From positions 1-44,822 of the forward strand of contig SHVT01000004.1 in assembly GCA_009694125.1 (NCBI GenBank): DNA of 44,822 nt, given 5' to 3'. Each line of letters starts with the position of its first letter. Position 1 is the stretch's first letter. This DNA comes from Rhodospirillaceae bacterium. Its GTDB lineage: Bacteria; Pseudomonadota; Alphaproteobacteria; CACIAM-22H2. Made by a program: the position numbers and the translations under genes. Shown in pieces: positions 26,208-34,944 of this stretch. Below the pieces are notes generated by a model. That model was given only the letters and a program-made list of their open reading frames with translations. It ran no database searches and had not been told where the DNA came from.

Positions 26208-26229
26208 TATTTAACCGTGTGGTTAAATA
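26208..26229. promoter_or_regulatory. ArsR-type operator palindrome upstream of DUF899
   Basis: TATTTAACC-GTGT-GGTTAAATA is a perfect 9-bp inverted repeat with a 4-base centre. It ends 13 bases before the DUF899 start codon, so a bound protein would block the promoter or the start. The AACC-N4-GGTT core with AT flanks resembles operators of ArsR repressors that often control SRPBCC and DUF899 genes. No ArsR gene is adjacent. Confidence 0.65.
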
Positions 26230-26292
26230 TGAATGGTCGCGCTCAGGAGGTCAACTTCCTTATCATCGCGGGGTCGCCGCGGCCTTCGGCCA

Positions 26293-27057
26293 TTATTTCT
26301 TGGCAGCGCGCACTTCGGTAATCAGCGCCTTCAGATCGCTCATCTCGATGCCGCCGACGATCACCTTTTCGCCGATGATGAAGGCCGGCGTGCCATTCAC
26401 GCGAAGATCGGTCGCTAGTTTGATATTACGCTCGAAAAGTGAACCGATCGCCGGTGCCGTCATGTCCCGCTTGAGCGCAACAACGTCCAGGCCGACTTCC
26501 TTGGCGGCGCCGAACACGGAATCTTCGTTCAACTGCCGAAGACCGAGCAGCGCCTTGTGGAGGGGCAGGTATTTGTCCTTGTCTTGCCTAAGGGCAGCAA
26601 CGGCAACCTGGGCCGCAACCCCGGATTCCTGGCTCAACACCGGGAATTCCTTGTACACGACGCGCAGATCCTTGTCCTCTTCGAGCAATTTGGCGATGCC
26701 GGGCGCCATTGCCTTGCAATAGGGGCAGCGATAGTCGAAGAACTCGACGAGCGTGACCGAACCCTTTGGGTTCCCGGCGGCGAATGACTCGGTATCGTTG
26801 AAGATTTCGTCCTTGCGGGCGGCGAGGATCTGCTTGAGTTCTTCTGCCTCGTTGGCCTTGCCTTTGGCTTCCATGCCCTGGATCGCTTCGATCAACAGCT
26901 CGGGATTTTTCATGAGGTAGTCGCGAACGACCTGTTCGATTGCTTTGATTTGGCCGGGGCTCAGAGGTGCGGCGTCCTGGGCCCGGACAGGGTTGCCCAT
27001 GCCAAGCCCGGCGAGACACATACCGAACAAAGCCGCGCGCAGACCGAATTTCATCAT
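26293..27057 (-). CDS. DsbA-family thiol:disulfide oxidoreductase
   Basis: This 254-residue periplasmic protein has a signal peptide (MMKFGLRAALFGMCLAGLGMGNPVRAQ). A helical N-terminal region (IKAIEQVVRDYLMKNPELLIEAIQGME) similar to the oligomerising arm of ScsC/Com1-type proteins follows. The thioredoxin-fold core has FFDYRCPYCKAM with Cys111 and Cys114, and the cis-Pro loop in NGTPAFIIGEKVI. It should form or isomerise disulfides in exported proteins. AAGGAG lies eight bases before the ATG at 27057; the track's longer start is not supported. Confidence 0.9.
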   Translation of the reverse strand: MMKFGLRAALFGMCLAGLGMGNPVRAQDAAPLSPGQIKAIEQVVRDYLMKNPELLIEAIQGMEAKGKANEAEELKQILAARKDEIFNDTESFAAGNPKGSVTLVEFFDYRCPYCKAMAPGIAKLLEEDKDLRVVYKEFPVLSQESGVAAQVAVAALRQDKDKYLPLHKALLGLRQLNEDSVFGAAKEVGLDVVALKRDMTAPAIGSLFERNIKLATDLRVNGTPAFIIGEKVIVGGIEMSDLKALITEVRAAKK

Positions 27058-27191
27058 CGAATAGTCTCCTTCGGCACTCAGGCCAATTTCCCAGGCATCA
27101 TGCGGGAACGTCGTCCGGCCGGACAAGACGGTTGAGCAAACGCGGGTGGGCGTCTCACGCAAAGGTGAAGCGGCCGGCATTGCCGATCGCG

Positions 27192-27929
27192 CTATTTCGA
27201 CAAAATCAGCTCCGCAATGTGAGCGATGTCGCCCGCACGGTCCCCACCGACGACCCCGACATACACAATCTTGGCGGCACCCACTTCGTCCGCCGGCCAG
27301 GTGCGGCGGTAGAGCTCCGACAAGTCGGCGGTCTCGACCCACCATCGCCCCGCGGCGGCAGGGCCGCCGCGCAGAACGAAGCGCGGACGCCCATCCTTCG
27401 CGGTGACGACGGTGCCGGGCGGATTTCCCCACGCGATTTCAAAGGCGCGGTCATGAGCCGGCAATTCGGCATCGAACCAGGCGCCGATGCTGTCCCCCAG
27501 CCGCGCTGAGCCGGCTCTGCCGCCGCGAAAAGCTATGACAAGGCGCAATGGCGTGTTGCCAGTACTGGCGGGATCGACCAGCCAGCCCCAATGCAAATAG
27601 GGCGTCGCCAGCAAAGGCGTCGATATGCGCAGGCCAAATGCCGGTTCGTCGCGGCCACCGGCAAGGCGCAGGGCCGGCACGCCGTCTCTCGCGTCCAGCG
27701 CGGTCCCGCCGCGCCTGCCCGCATTATTCATCGTCCAGGGCTCGGGAGGAAATTCCGGGGCAAAGCCGATGCCAGGCTCAAAAATCGACAGTCTGCCATC
27801 AAGGCCGATTGACGCCGGGGGCGAGGCGCAGCCGCCGGCCGCCACCAGGATCAGAACCGACACCGCCCGAGTCGCTCGCAGAATTTCGCTCCCGACTCTC
27901 GAGGGATCGGATTCCGCCGGTGCGATCAA
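27192..27929 (-). CDS. DUF3047-like lipoprotein
   Basis: The 245-residue product has a hydrophobic stretch ending in a lipobox (VLILVAAGGCASP), preceded by a roughly 20-residue basic or polar N-terminus. Its body has FGLRISTPLLATPYLHWGWLVDP and RAFEIAWGNPPGTVV, ending with IVYVGVVGGDRAGDIAHIAELILSK. These match the DUF3047 pattern of a beta-rich jelly-roll-like domain. Its ATG overlaps the M48 protease stop (ATGA), so the two are translationally coupled. The function of the family is unknown. Confidence 0.72.
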   Translation of the reverse strand: MIAPAESDPSRVGSEILRATRAVSVLILVAAGGCASPPASIGLDGRLSIFEPGIGFAPEFPPEPWTMNNAGRRGGTALDARDGVPALRLAGGRDEPAFGLRISTPLLATPYLHWGWLVDPASTGNTPLRLVIAFRGGRAGSARLGDSIGAWFDAELPAHDRAFEIAWGNPPGTVVTAKDGRPRFVLRGGPAAAGRWWVETADLSELYRRTWPADEVGAAKIVYVGVVGGDRAGDIAHIAELILSK

Positions 27930-29290
27930 TCCTTTTTCTCGGATTCGACCTTAATGTCCTGTGCGCGCAGCCACCCGGGTGAGCCCTGCGGCAGGAGGCG
28001 CTCGGCACGGTCGGCTTGTTGCCGTGCTTCGCTCTTGTTGCCTTGAAGCTGGGCGCGTTCGGCGAGCGCGAGCGCCAGCATCCCGGTCTGCCCCTCGCGG
28101 CCATGGGCCACCGCCAGCAACTGCCAGGTCAGACCGTTGCGCCGATCGACCGCCACCGCGCGGTTGAGATTGTCGAGCGCGGGCTTGATCAGGGCGGGGT
28201 TGTTCATTTCGAGTTGGACCTGCGCCAAGGACGTTCGCAGCAAAGGCTGGTCGGGGAGCAGGGCGACCGCCCGTTCATACGATCCCAGCGCCTCCGCGGT
28301 GCGACCGTTCTCGAAAAGAATCTGACCTTTTAGTTCGTGGAAATAGGGATCGTTCGGGCTACTCGCGATGAGGCCGTCGACGAGGGGCAGCGCACGCGCC
28401 AAATCGGGTTTCTTGTATAGGGCGATGGCTCGCGCATAACGTGCTTCCACGCTGATGTCGGACTCCTTGAATTCAATTAGGGCGCGATCGGGATCCATGA
28501 AACCGATGAGTTTGGCCCGCATCCGCCGGTGCATCGTCTCGAATTCGGGCGAAATCCGGGTCTGGGCGAACCGCGAGCGGGCGAGCGCCGCCCGCGCCGA
28601 ACTGACGCGCTCCGAGGTGATGGGGTGCGTGCGGACATAAGGGTCTTGGCGCCCCACGTTCAGCAATTCCTGGTCCTGCAACACGCCGAGGAATTCCAAG
28701 AGGCCAAGCGGTGACTGGCTGGTGTTTTCCAGGAAGGCGATGCCGGCCTGGTCGGCGGCGGATTCCTGTTCGCGGCTATATTGGAGGATCGAACGCTGGC
28801 CCACCTGCGCGCCGCCGGTGATAATCGCCGCGCCGACATCACCGCGCCCGCTGACGATTCCGGCGGCGACGCCAAGAACCACGGCCAAGATCGATTCGGT
28901 CGTCGCGTTGCGTAAGGCTTCCTGGGTGCGCGACAGATGACCGCCGGAAATGTGCCCGGTTTCGTGGGCAATGACGCCGATGACCTGCCCGGCATGTTCG
29001 CTGCGGATGAGCAAACCGGTATTGATAAAAAGGTTCAATCCGCCGGCGACGAAGGCGTTGAGCGACTTGTCGTTGACCAAGTGAACGCCGATGACGGCGG
29101 GATCGAGCCCGGCCGCGCGGAAAAGTGGCGCGGCAAAGGCGCGAATGGTATTTTCAATTTCCGCGTCGCGGATGAAGGACAGGCGCTGAGCTGCAGCCTC
29201 GCCGGGAATCAACCCGATCGCGGCGATCATACCGGCGACAAGGACGTGAATGGGTCTTCGCAAGCTCCAGTCTCCCGATCGTTGCATCAT
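27926..29290 (-). CDS. M48-family metalloprotease with TPR repeats (BepA-like)
   Basis: BepA-like proteases act in the periplasm on outer-membrane protein assembly intermediates. The 454-residue protein has a signal peptide (VAGMIAAIGLIPGEAAAQ) and the zinc motif HETGH (109-113). The third ligand region is probably EQESAADQAGIAFLENT. The second half carries TPR units such as YARAIALYKKPDLARALPLVDGLI and GRTAEALGSYERAVALLPDQP. Length and order fit YfgC/BepA. The start is one of two adjacent ATGs (29290 or 29287). Confidence 0.93.
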   Translation of the reverse strand: MMQRSGDWSLRRPIHVLVAGMIAAIGLIPGEAAAQRLSFIRDAEIENTIRAFAAPLFRAAGLDPAVIGVHLVNDKSLNAFVAGGLNLFINTGLLIRSEHAGQVIGVIAHETGHISGGHLSRTQEALRNATTESILAVVLGVAAGIVSGRGDVGAAIITGGAQVGQRSILQYSREQESAADQAGIAFLENTSQSPLGLLEFLGVLQDQELLNVGRQDPYVRTHPITSERVSSARAALARSRFAQTRISPEFETMHRRMRAKLIGFMDPDRALIEFKESDISVEARYARAIALYKKPDLARALPLVDGLIASSPNDPYFHELKGQILFENGRTAEALGSYERAVALLPDQPLLRTSLAQVQLEMNNPALIKPALDNLNRAVAVDRRNGLTWQLLAVAHGREGQTGMLALALAERAQLQGNKSEARQQADRAERLLPQGSPGWLRAQDIKVESEKKD

Positions 29291-30917
29291 AACACCTAAG
29301 CTCTCCCGGCGCGCGCTTCAATGCGTGGCTGGAGTAGTGGCCTTGTTGGCGGCCGCTTGCGGCGGCGGTTCGCGCGAACCGGGGCGGGGTCTGGGTACGC
29401 CGGGCTTCGTGCGCGGCTTCGCCGGCAGCGTCGTGGCCGACGAGCCGAGGGCGGTGCTCGCCGCCCGCGACATCCTTTCCAGCGGAGGCAGCGCGGCGGA
29501 CGCCGCGGTGGCGCTCTATTTCACCCTCGCGGTCACGTTGCCCTCGACCGCCGGGCTGGGCGGGGGCGGCATGTGCGTGGTGTGGGACGCCGCCAGCAAC
29601 CGGGCCGAAGCGCTGGATTTCGTGGCGCGTGCTCCCGTCCGGCCAAGCGCGCCGGCCGACCGGCCGGCGGCGGTTGCCGGCAATCCGCGCGGCATGTTCG
29701 CGCTTCATGCCCGATACGGCAGGCTGCGTTGGGAACAACTCGTGGCTCCGGCGGAAGCCCTGGCGCGGTTCGGCGTGCCGGTGTCGCGGGCGCTCGCCGC
29801 CGATTTGGCGCGGGTCGGATCGGCGCTGATCCAGGATGCCGAGAGCCGGCGATTATTCGCCCGCGCCGACGGCACACTCCTGGCAGAGGGCGACTCCCTG
29901 GTGCAAATCGACCTCGCCGCCGTTCTAAGCTCGATCCGCGCGCGAACACCCGCCGATTTCTACGCCGGGGCGCTTGCCGCCAAAGTCAGCGCGGCCATCG
30001 AGGCGGCGGGTGGCGGCGTCGGCGCCGGCGATCTCCGCGATTCCGTTCCGGCCTGGCGCGACACCGTCAAGGTCCGCTTCGGCGATTCCACGGCCCATTT
30101 CGCGCCGCTGCCGGCCGTGGCTTCGGTCGTGACGGCGCAGATGTGGGCGGCGGCGGTTCTCGGCGGCCGCTATGCCCGGGCGCCGGCGGAGGAACGCGAC
30201 CACTTGATCGCAGAAATCGCTATGCGCAGTGCAACCGACCGCGAGCGCTGGCTCGCGCGGGACCTGACTGCGGCAGTGCCCATCGAGGACATCGTCGGCG
30301 ACGCCCGCATCGCCTCCCTGATGGCGGATTACAGGTCCGATCGTCATTCCCCGCAGCAGACGCCGGTCGCAGCCGAGAATCCCTTCGCGGCGGCATTCGT
30401 GGTCGTCGACAACCAGGGCTCCGCCGTGAGCTGCGGCGTGACCAACAACAACCTTTTCGGTACTGGCCGGGTCGCCGCCGGCACCGGCATCGTGATCGCC
30501 GCGGCGCCTGATGCGGCCGGGCGCGGACCGCAATCGCTGGCGGCGATGATCGCCGTGAGACCCACGGCCGGGGCGTTCCATTTCGCTGGCGCCGCCGCGG
30601 GTGGAGTGGTCGCGCCGAGTGCGTTGGTGGGAACTGGACTCAGGGCTTACGTCGATCGTCGGCCCATCGAGGAGGCGCTCGCAGCCTTACGTGTTCACAA
30701 CGGTGGCTTGTCGGAGGGCACATTAGTGGAGTCGGGCATGCCCGATCCTCGCCTAGCCCCGCTGCGCCTACGCGGCCATCGCCTGCGCGAGGGAGTCGAC
30801 GCCATGGGGCGTGTCAACGCCGTGTCGTGTCGAGACGGCCTGCCGACAAAGGCCGAAAATACCTGCCAGGCGCGGGCCGACCGCCGCGGACTTGGTTTCG
30901 CCATCCAAGCGGAATGA
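29250..30917 (+). CDS. gamma-glutamyltransferase-like lipoprotein, catalytic Thr absent
   Basis: The 555-residue protein has a lipobox (VALLAAACGG, Cys about 37). The body resembles GGT: AVLAARDILSSGGSAADAAVALYFTLAVTLPSTAGLGGGGMCVV, NPRGMFALHARYGRLRWEQL, and later FVVVDNQGSAVSCGVTNNNLFGTGRVAAGTGIVI. In active GGTs the small subunit starts with a Thr in TTHYSVVD, which self-cleaves and serves as nucleophile. Aligned here, the segment reads FAAAFVVVD with no Thr or Ser, suggesting no autoprocessing. The start at 29250 overlaps the divergent M48 start by 41 bases; GTG at 29325 would destroy the signal peptide. Confidence 0.78.
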   Translation: MGLRKLQSPDRCIITPKLSRRALQCVAGVVALLAAACGGGSREPGRGLGTPGFVRGFAGSVVADEPRAVLAARDILSSGGSAADAAVALYFTLAVTLPSTAGLGGGGMCVVWDAASNRAEALDFVARAPVRPSAPADRPAAVAGNPRGMFALHARYGRLRWEQLVAPAEALARFGVPVSRALAADLARVGSALIQDAESRRLFARADGTLLAEGDSLVQIDLAAVLSSIRARTPADFYAGALAAKVSAAIEAAGGGVGAGDLRDSVPAWRDTVKVRFGDSTAHFAPLPAVASVVTAQMWAAAVLGGRYARAPAEERDHLIAEIAMRSATDRERWLARDLTAAVPIEDIVGDARIASLMADYRSDRHSPQQTPVAAENPFAAAFVVVDNQGSAVSCGVTNNNLFGTGRVAAGTGIVIAAAPDAAGRGPQSLAAMIAVRPTAGAFHFAGAAAGGVVAPSALVGTGLRAYVDRRPIEEALAALRVHNGGLSEGTLVESGMPDPRLAPLRLRGHRLREGVDAMGRVNAVSCRDGLPTKAENTCQARADRRGLGFAIQAE

Positions 30918-30924
30918 GGTCGCC

Positions 30925-32076
30925 TTGGCCGCGCTGAAGACGGCGAAGCGCGGGCGGATCCCGCCATTTATCGCAATGGAGGTCTTGCGCGAAGCCAACG
31001 CCCGTGCCGCTGCGGGAAACGAGGTCGTTCATCTCGAAGTCGGGCAGCCCTCCAGCGCGGCGCCGCAGGGCGTGCTGGCCGCGGCCCAGACCGCCCTCCG
31101 TGTCGAGACTCTGGGCTACACCGAGGCCTTGGGTATCCCGCAACTCCGGGGGCGCATCGCCCGCCACTATCGCGAGACCTATGGCATCGAGGTTTCCCCT
31201 GACCGCATTGTAGTGACCACGGGTTCGTCGGGCGCCTTTCTTCTCGCCTTCTTGGCGGCGTTCGAGGCAGGGGATTGTGTCGCGTTGGCCGAACCCGGTT
31301 ATCCCGCCTATCGCAACATTCTCCAATCTCTGGGCAATGAGGCGGTCGGGTTACCCGTGGGCACCGGCAGCCGTTTCCAGCCGAACGCCGCGATGTTGGA
31401 ATCGCTCACGCAGGCGCCGGCCGGGCTGATCGTGGCGAGTCCGGCCAACCCCACCGGTACGATGCTGCTGGGGGACGAACTGGCGGCGCTCGCCCGATAT
31501 TGCGACCGCCGCGGCATCCGTCTGGTCTCCGACGAGATCTATCACGGCATCACCTATGGCGAGGCGGCGGCCAGCGTTCTTTCGTTCAGCGAAAGCGCCA
31601 TCGTGGTCAACAGTTTCTCGAAATATTATTCGATGACCGGCTGGCGGATCGGCTGGATGGTGGTGCCGCGGGAATTGCAGCGGTCGATCGAATGCCTGGC
31701 GCAAAATCTGTTCATTTCGCCACCGACCTTGGCGCAACACGCTGCGGTCGCGGCCTTCGACTGTCGTGATGAATTGGACGCCAATGTGCGCCGCTATCGG
31801 ATCAACCGGGACTTGTTATTGGCGGAGCTGCCAAAGGCGGGGTTCGATCGGCTGGCGCCGTCGGATGGAGCATTCTACATCTATGCCGATGTCGCGACGC
31901 TGACCAACGACAGCCAGGATTTCTGCCGACGGATGCTGGCCGAAGCCGGAGTCGCGGCGACGCCGGGCGTGGATTTCGATCCATCGCGCGGCCACGCCTT
32001 CGTGCGGTTCAGCTTCGCCGGCTCGACCCCCGATATCGAGGCCGCCACACGGCGGCTGCGGGCGTGGCGCCGTTAG
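30925..32076 (+). CDS. class I/II PLP-dependent aminotransferase
   Basis: This 383-residue protein has the fold-I aminotransferase layout: VLREANARAAAGNEVVHLEVGQPSSAAP, TTGSSGAFLLAFLAAFEAGD for the cofactor phosphate, and SPANPTGTMLLGDEL. The Schiff-base Lys lies in IVVNSFSKYYSMTGWRIGW. A C-terminal Arg in AFVRFSFAGS binds the carboxylate. The ORF runs up to 30811, but the first 38 residues overlap the GGT-like gene. TTG at 30925, just after that gene's stop and GAGGT, is my choice; ATG at 30976 is possible. Substrate cannot be set from sequence; aspartate or branched/aromatic amino acids are likely. Confidence 0.88.
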   Translation: MAALKTAKRGRIPPFIAMEVLREANARAAAGNEVVHLEVGQPSSAAPQGVLAAAQTALRVETLGYTEALGIPQLRGRIARHYRETYGIEVSPDRIVVTTGSSGAFLLAFLAAFEAGDCVALAEPGYPAYRNILQSLGNEAVGLPVGTGSRFQPNAAMLESLTQAPAGLIVASPANPTGTMLLGDELAALARYCDRRGIRLVSDEIYHGITYGEAAASVLSFSESAIVVNSFSKYYSMTGWRIGWMVVPRELQRSIECLAQNLFISPPTLAQHAAVAAFDCRDELDANVRRYRINRDLLLAELPKAGFDRLAPSDGAFYIYADVATLTNDSQDFCRRMLAEAGVAATPGVDFDPSRGHAFVRFSFAGSTPDIEAATRRLRAWRR

Positions 32077-32136
32077 AGACGCCCTTTTCGCGTTCGTGAA
32101 TCGCCCGCGGCGACCCACGAAGCGCGAATTCGATAC

Positions 32137-34944
32137 TTAAGCGTCACCTCGGCGCCACCAGCCGCGCCGCGCCGGCTGTTTTGGCCGTTCCTCGGGCGGC
32201 GGCACGGGTAGGTCGGCGAGAGCGCCGTTGCCGGGCGCCGGGTTGTGAATTGGCTCCGGCGGGGTCATTTCAAATACAGTGCTTTCGATCCGCGGCGCGC
32301 GCTCCGCTCGTTCCTGCGGCGCAAATCGATACGTCGCCGGGCCGGGATCGAATTCGGGCCGCTCCGGCGCGGTGGCGTGGTCGCCGGCCGGTCGCATCGC
32401 TGCCAGGTCGTCGTCCGCCGGTGTTGATGGCGGCGTCGGCTCTTCCCCGGCGGCATGTATGTGCGCCTGCGGCGACTCGTCGAGTGATGGAGCGTCGTGC
32501 GGCCGAGACTCCTCCGGCGTCAACACGTTGACTCCATCCTCGCGGTGCTGCCGGCGCCTTCCGCCGCGACGGCCACGACGCCGGCGGCGTCGGCTCGCGG
32601 CGTCGCCCTCCGCCGTGGCCCCGGGGGCTGGCGAGCCGGCCTCTTGGCTTTCTTCGTTATTCTCCGCCGCGGGACCGGGTTCTGCCTCGACTGCCTCGGC
32701 GAAGGCAGCGGCGGGACGCGGCTCACCGACGCCGCCTGCCGCCATCGGCGATGTGCGTTCTTCGTCGCCACGGCGCCCACGCCGGCGGCGCCGACGGCGT
32801 CGCGGCCCACCTTCTTCGCTGCGCGGGGCGCCTCGATCTTCAGCGGGCGAGGGTGGGGGCTGACGTTCTTCGGCGAAGGCTTCGCTCGGTTCCTCGGCGA
32901 TATCCGGCTCGGCCGTTTCGTGCTCGATCCGCATAACATTGGTGCCTTCACCCATCTGCGGCACGAACGCCAGCTCTTCGCGGGACGCGATGCGCGGCTT
33001 TGTGCGCTCGATCGAGAGGGCGGGCGGGATGAGGTTGTCGTCGCGCGCGAGGATGACATGGAGCTGATAGCGGGCCTCGATTTCGGCAAGCGCCGCGCGT
33101 TTCTGATTGAGCACATACATCGCTACGTTCGTGGAGACGCTGACCACGATCTCGCTGGCGCGCTGCCGCAGGCCCTCTTCCTCGATCGCGCGCAAGAGGT
33201 GGAGCGCTGTCGATGCGGTGGAGCGGACAAGGCCGGTACCGGCGCAGGTCGGACAACGCTCCGACGACACTTCGAGCAAACTTGGGCGCAATCGCTGACG
33301 CGACAATTCGAGCAGCCCGAAGGCGCTGATGCAGCCGATCTGGATGCGGGCGCGGTCGGATTTCATCGCCTCCTTGAGGCGCCGCTCGACCGAATGCTGG
33401 TTGCGCGAATCCTCCATGTCGATGAAGTCGATGACGATTAGACCGGCGAGATCGCGCAAGCGAAGTTGGCGGGCGATTTCGTCGGCCGCTTCCAGGTTAG
33501 TGCGAGTCGCCGTCTCTTCGATATGGCGTTCGCGCGTGGCGCGACCGGAATTCACGTCGATGGCAACAAGCGCCTCGGTCTGGCTGATGACGATGGATCC
33601 GCCGGCCGGCAGGCGGATCGTCGGATTGTGAATCTCGTCGAGCTGATTTTCGATCTGATTGTGGTGAAAGAGGGGGGTGGGGTCGCGATAGAGCTTCACG
33701 CGAGCGGCGTGGCTCGGCATCAGCATCTTCATGAATGCCTTTGCCGTGCGATAACCCTCTTCGCCCTCGACCACAACCTCGTCGATGTCGCGGCTGTAAA
33801 GGTCGCGGATCGCGCGCTTGATCAGCGAGCCTTCTTCATAGGTCAGCGTCGGCGCGGTCGAGCGCAAGGTGAGTTCGCGCACCTCGTCCCATAGGCGCAG
33901 CAAATATTCGAAATCGCGCTTGATCTCGACCTTGCTGCGCTCCATTCCGGCCGTTCGCAGGATAACGGCCATGCCCTCGGGAAGGTCGAGGTCTTCGATG
34001 ATCGACTTGAGCCGCTTGCGGTCGGTGGCATTGGTGATGCGCCGCGAAATTCCGCCGCCGCGGCCGGTATTGGGCATCAGCACGCAATATCGTCCGGCCA
34101 GGGACAGATAGGTCGTGAGCGCCGCCCCCTTGGTGCCGCGCTCTTCCTTCACGACTTGGACCAACAACACCTGGCGCCGTTTGATGACCTCTTGAATCTT
34201 GTAGCTGCGGATCGGGCGCCCGCGCCGGCGGCGCATTTCATCCGCTTCGTCGCCGCCCAAGGATTCGACCGATCCATCGGGGCCGCGCTGGGCTGTTTGC
34301 GTGTCGCTGGAATCCGCCTGTTCCCCGGTATGCGTCGGTGCCGGTTGTGCCGCGTTCGATTTGTCTAGGCTTGGGTTTGAATCGTCCGGCGATGACGCCG
34401 ACGCTTCGTCCGTAGGCGGACTTGAGGGGGGCGCAGAATCGCCGCCGAAGGGCGGTATCGCGACGTCGAAATCGGCCGGGCCGTCGGCGTTTGGCCATTC
34501 CGGGAATCCGGATTCGGGCGCGGCGCCGTTGCCCGCGTTTTCCTTGGCTGATTCCCGCGTCTCGCCATCGCTCGGACCGGCGTGAGGCGGCTCGTCATGG
34601 TTCGGCCTCTGGGAATCGGAGTCGCGCGGCGATGGGTGGTCGACATCGTCGCCGATTTCTGCCGCTTGTTGTGCGATCAATCGCTGCCGGTCGGCGACCG
34701 GCAGACGATAATAATCCGGGTGGATTTCGTTGAAGGCGAGGAAGCCGTGACGCCCGCCCCCATATTCGATGAAACAAGCCTGCAGCGAAGGCTCGACCCG
34801 GGTAACCTTCGCTAGATAGATGTTGCCTTTAAGCTGCTTCTTTCGCGATGATTCGAAATCGAATTCGTCGAGCCGATCACCGTCGACGACGACGACCCGG
34901 GTCTCCTCCGGGTGCGTCGCGTCGATCAACATTCTCTTTGCCAT
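32137..34944 (-). CDS. rne: ribonuclease E (Rne)
   Basis: RNase E starts mRNA decay and processes rRNA and tRNA. I start it at MAKRMLIDATHPEETRV (34944); the track's 35028 start adds 28 unrelated residues. The 935-residue protein opens with RNase H-like and S1 segments (LKGNIYLAKVTRVEPSLQACFIEYGGGRHGFL). A Pro/Asp/Ser-rich insertion of about 140 residues interrupts S1 near residue 105. The 5' sensor and DNase I-like parts include VAIDVNSGRAT and IVIDFIDMEDSRN, with the catalytic Asps. Cys of CPTCAGTG form the zinc link. The C-terminal arm is Arg-rich ([12 protein letters not shown]) and disordered, suited to RNA and degradosome contacts. Confidence 0.95.
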   Translation of the reverse strand: MAKRMLIDATHPEETRVVVVDGDRLDEFDFESSRKKQLKGNIYLAKVTRVEPSLQACFIEYGGGRHGFLAFNEIHPDYYRLPVADRQRLIAQQAAEIGDDVDHPSPRDSDSQRPNHDEPPHAGPSDGETRESAKENAGNGAAPESGFPEWPNADGPADFDVAIPPFGGDSAPPSSPPTDEASASSPDDSNPSLDKSNAAQPAPTHTGEQADSSDTQTAQRGPDGSVESLGGDEADEMRRRRGRPIRSYKIQEVIKRRQVLLVQVVKEERGTKGAALTTYLSLAGRYCVLMPNTGRGGGISRRITNATDRKRLKSIIEDLDLPEGMAVILRTAGMERSKVEIKRDFEYLLRLWDEVRELTLRSTAPTLTYEEGSLIKRAIRDLYSRDIDEVVVEGEEGYRTAKAFMKMLMPSHAARVKLYRDPTPLFHHNQIENQLDEIHNPTIRLPAGGSIVISQTEALVAIDVNSGRATRERHIEETATRTNLEAADEIARQLRLRDLAGLIVIDFIDMEDSRNQHSVERRLKEAMKSDRARIQIGCISAFGLLELSRQRLRPSLLEVSSERCPTCAGTGLVRSTASTALHLLRAIEEEGLRQRASEIVVSVSTNVAMYVLNQKRAALAEIEARYQLHVILARDDNLIPPALSIERTKPRIASREELAFVPQMGEGTNVMRIEHETAEPDIAEEPSEAFAEERQPPPSPAEDRGAPRSEEGGPRRRRRRRRGRRGDEERTSPMAAGGVGEPRPAAAFAEAVEAEPGPAAENNEESQEAGSPAPGATAEGDAASRRRRRRGRRGGRRRQHREDGVNVLTPEESRPHDAPSLDESPQAHIHAAGEEPTPPSTPADDDLAAMRPAGDHATAPERPEFDPGPATYRFAPQERAERAPRIESTVFEMTPPEPIHNPAPGNGALADLPVPPPEERPKQPARRGWWRRGDA

